From assembly GCA_025360355.1 (NCBI GenBank), contig JANYCL010000061.1, positions 1 through 8,825 of the forward strand: 8,825 bases of DNA, written 5' to 3'. The stretch comes from Sphingobacteriaceae bacterium (GTDB lineage Bacteria > Bacteroidota > Bacteroidia > B-17B0 > Aurantibacillaceae). The notes beneath the pieces were generated by a model, which searched no databases, was not told the origin of the DNA, and saw only the letters and a list, made by a program, of their open reading frames with translations. This document shows, piece after piece, positions 7,063 through 8,825 of this stretch. The first letter of the stretch is position 1; every line of letters starts with the position of its first letter. The position numbers and the translations under genes were made by a program.

Positions 7063-7120
7063 AGTTTGGTAAAATTATGATTTTTACTCTTAAAAATTTA
7101 ATTATCTTTAAGGCTTGTTT
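7063..7120. promoter_or_regulatory. Divergent promoter region between asnB and the propeller sensor gene
   Basis: The 58 bp between two divergent start codons must include or lie very near promoters for both genes. Candidate -7 boxes resembling TAnnTTTG are TATCTTTA at 7103-7110 (plus strand, toward the sensor) and TAATTTTA at 7077-7070 (minus strand, toward asnB). Each ends in A instead of G, and each would give a very short 5' leader. Neither has a clear -33 TTG. No operator-like inverted repeat stands out. That the region holds promoters follows from the gene layout; the exact boxes are weak. Confidence 0.45.
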
Positions 7121-8825
7121 ATGTTTAAAAAAATTGCTCTAAACATAGTGTTCATTTTGCTATCAGGATTAGTTCTGTCGCAATCACATCGTTTTAAGCA
7201 TATTACTAGCGAAGATGGTCTGTCTACCAATTTTGTAAGCTCAATTTTAAAGGATGATCAGGGTTTTATGTGGTTTGGGACACAGGATGGATTGTGCCGT
7301 TACGATGGATATCAATTCAAAGTTTTTAAAAATACGATCGAAAATAAAACTTCTCTTTCATCATCTGATATTACGCGTATTTATCAGCACACTGATGGTA
7401 TGTTGTATGTTGGAACCCGAAATGCAGGTTTAAATATTTACAATCCGTTCAAAGATTCTTTTGAGCGTATAAAATTAAATGCGGATAAGACAGGTTCTTT
7501 AGAATTAAAAGTAAATTGTTTTATTGAGCACAACAATAACATTGTTTTAATTGGTACCGATAAAGGTTTGGTTTCTTTCAATACAAAAACACGCGAGAGT
7601 AAAGTTATTGGTATCCCGGGAAAGAAGTTAGAAGTTGTTTTTTTATATAATTACAAAAATCAGATCATTGTAGCAACGGAAGGTTGGGGATTATGGGTGT
7701 TGACCGAAAATAATCAGTTAAAGAAAATAAATTTAGTTGCACCTGTGACCGAAAAAATTGATGAAACTGAAATAGAAACGATAAATGCTATTGCAGAACA
7801 CAACGGTAAATTATATTTAGCAACACACGGAGGTGGTGTTTTAAAAGTTAATCCGCATTCATTCTCTATAGAGAAAGTTTTCAAGTCTTCTGAAGCAACC
7901 GCTAATATTGATTTTATTGAAGACGTTAAAATAATTGATAATAATTTACTTGCTATTACAAGAGGAGGCGGAATTTTATTGGATCTGCAGACTGAAAAGC
8001 AAACAATTTTCACGAAGGAAGAAACAAATAAATACAGCATTAATGATGTTTATTTAACTACCATTTATATTGACGAGCAAAAAAATATTTGGCTTGGCAC
8101 TTTTTCCGGTGGGGTTAACGTTTCTTTTTCTCAGACTCAAAAATTTCCTAATCTTCCAAAGGGAATTTCAGAACAATTTCAACATACTTTTTCGGCTTAT
8201 GATGACGGAACTGATCTTTGGATAGCAGGAGAAAAATTCTTCAAGGCATTTGATCCTAAAACTGAACAGATAAAAGACTTTAGTAAAGTTATTGAGGAGA
8301 ATTATGTTTTATCGTTAACCGGAGATAGGGAAAATAATATTTGGATAGGAACCTGGGGAGTTGGCGTATTTAAATACAATAAAATCACCGGTACAAAAGA
8401 AACGTATTTAAGCAATGAATTAGGCGGAACTGTTGTCTCGATGTGTTTAGATAAGAATGATAAACTCTGGATCGGTTCTTACGGAGATGGTTTGTTTGTG
8501 TTGGATACGAAAACAAAAGTGATCAAAAATTATACTGAGGCCGAAGGAATAAGCAGTAATAAGATCACCGCCATTTATAATGATTCGAAAGGAAATATTT
8601 GGTTGGGAACTGATGGAGGAGGAGCTTGTTTTGTGGAGAATGGAAACGTAGATAAAAAAACATCCATTATTAAATACGCTTTTTCCGACTCTGTAAATTC
8701 ACTTGGATCCAATAGTATTTATTCTGTTTTGGAAGACAAACAAGGAAAAATTTGGTTTGCAACAAGCAACGGCTTAAGTAAATTCGACATAAGTAAAAGA
8801 TCATTTACTAATTATACTGAAAAAG
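7121..8825 (+). CDS. Two-component regulator propeller (Reg_prop) sensor protein, N-terminal part
   Basis: Translation from ATG 7121 stays open for 568 codons to the right edge. Residues 1-20 are a signal peptide (KKIALNIVFILLSGLVLS before Gln21), so the sensor region should be periplasmic. The rest is a string of propeller blades of about 35-47 residues, each with a Trp/Tyr-x-Gly-Thr-like signature: residues 51-54 (WFGT), 95-99 (LYVGT), 142-146 (VLIGT), 183-186, 232-235 (LYLAT), 277-280, 324-327 (WLGT), 367-370, 408-411 (WIGT), 449-452 (WIGS), 494-497 (WLGT) and 545-548 (WFAT). That makes twelve; families of this kind usually have about fourteen, forming two seven-bladed propellers, then a Y_Y_Y domain, a membrane helix and an output. 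The output (histidine kinase with response regulator and HTH, a LytTR-type system, or a SpoIIE phosphatase) is outside the window. In Bacteroidetes many such proteins sense oligosaccharides and control polysaccharide use, but the ligand here is unknown. The gene diverges from asnB. Confidence 0.88.
   Translation, partial: MFKKIALNIVFILLSGLVLSQSHRFKHITSEDGLSTNFVSSILKDDQGFMWFGTQDGLCRYDGYQFKVFKNTIENKTSLSSSDITRIYQHTDGMLYVGTRNAGLNIYNPFKDSFERIKLNADKTGSLELKVNCFIEHNNNIVLIGTDKGLVSFNTKTRESKVIGIPGKKLEVVFLYNYKNQIIVATEGWGLWVLTENNQLKKINLVAPVTEKIDETEIETINAIAEHNGKLYLATHGGGVLKVNPHSFSIEKVFKSSEATANIDFIEDVKIIDNNLLAITRGGGILLDLQTEKQTIFTKEETNKYSINDVYLTTIYIDEQKNIWLGTFSGGVNVSFSQTQKFPNLPKGISEQFQHTFSAYDDGTDLWIAGEKFFKAFDPKTEQIKDFSKVIEENYVLSLTGDRENNIWIGTWGVGVFKYNKITGTKETYLSNELGGTVVSMCLDKNDKLWIGSYGDGLFVLDTKTKVIKNYTEAEGISSNKITAIYNDSKGNIWLGTDGGGACFVENGNVDKKTSIIKYAFSDSVNSLGSNSIYSVLEDKQGKIWFATSNGLSKFDISKRSFTNYTEK

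Noticed and set aside
7714..8040. Minus-strand open frame of 108 codons, with a hydrophobic translation
   Set aside because: It is antisense to propeller blades 4-7 of the sensor gene. The hydrophobic look comes from reading the reverse strand of an AT-rich gene.

Overview
The window is AT-rich, gene-dense DNA from a member of the Bacteroidota. The evidence is a PorQ-type component of the type IX secretion system (T9SS), found only in that phylum, next to a secreted protein with a T9SS C-terminal sorting domain. Start codons also lack Shine-Dalgarno sequences, and there is a long two-component propeller sensor of a kind common in the phylum. The genus cannot be fixed from the sequence; a free-living flavobacterial, cytophagal, sphingobacterial or chitinophagal lineage is plausible.

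Layout: six genes lie on the minus strand and read leftward from about 7062. In transcription order they are an AsnB-type glutamine-dependent amidotransferase (7062-5218), a GT-B family 4 glycosyltransferase (5166-3973), tryptophan 2,3-dioxygenase (3919-2921), a cysteine-rich T9SS cargo protein (2793-1519), PorQ (1470-343) and the N-terminus of a membrane-anchored protein, probably an SGNH/GDSL hydrolase (258 to beyond the left edge). The gaps are 51, 53, 127, 48 and 84 bp, so part or all of the run may be co-transcribed; the 127-bp gap before the cargo gene is the likeliest break. On the plus strand, diverging from asnB across 58 bp, a large gene starts at 7121 and stays open to the right edge. 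It encodes a signal peptide and at least twelve Reg_prop beta-propeller blades, the sensor half of a two-component protein whose output domain is outside the window.

Function: the left part has a cell-surface theme. PorQ belongs to the outer-membrane machinery that finishes T9SS export, and its immediate upstream neighbour looks like a T9SS substrate. The glycosyltransferase and amidotransferase resemble pairs found in surface-polysaccharide clusters, and the left-edge protein could be a cell-envelope esterase. Tryptophan dioxygenase has no kynurenine-pathway partner here and may simply be a passenger. Two intergenic gaps carry short direct repeats.

No tRNA, rRNA, CRISPR array, insertion sequence, prophage or obvious riboswitch was seen, and no gap between genes exceeds 130 bp. 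Nothing here clearly amounts to an undescribed system. The most useful observations are the PorQ-cargo pairing, a TTG-started porQ, the long propeller sensor that is open at the window edge, the cysteine-dense cargo head and the intergenic repeats.
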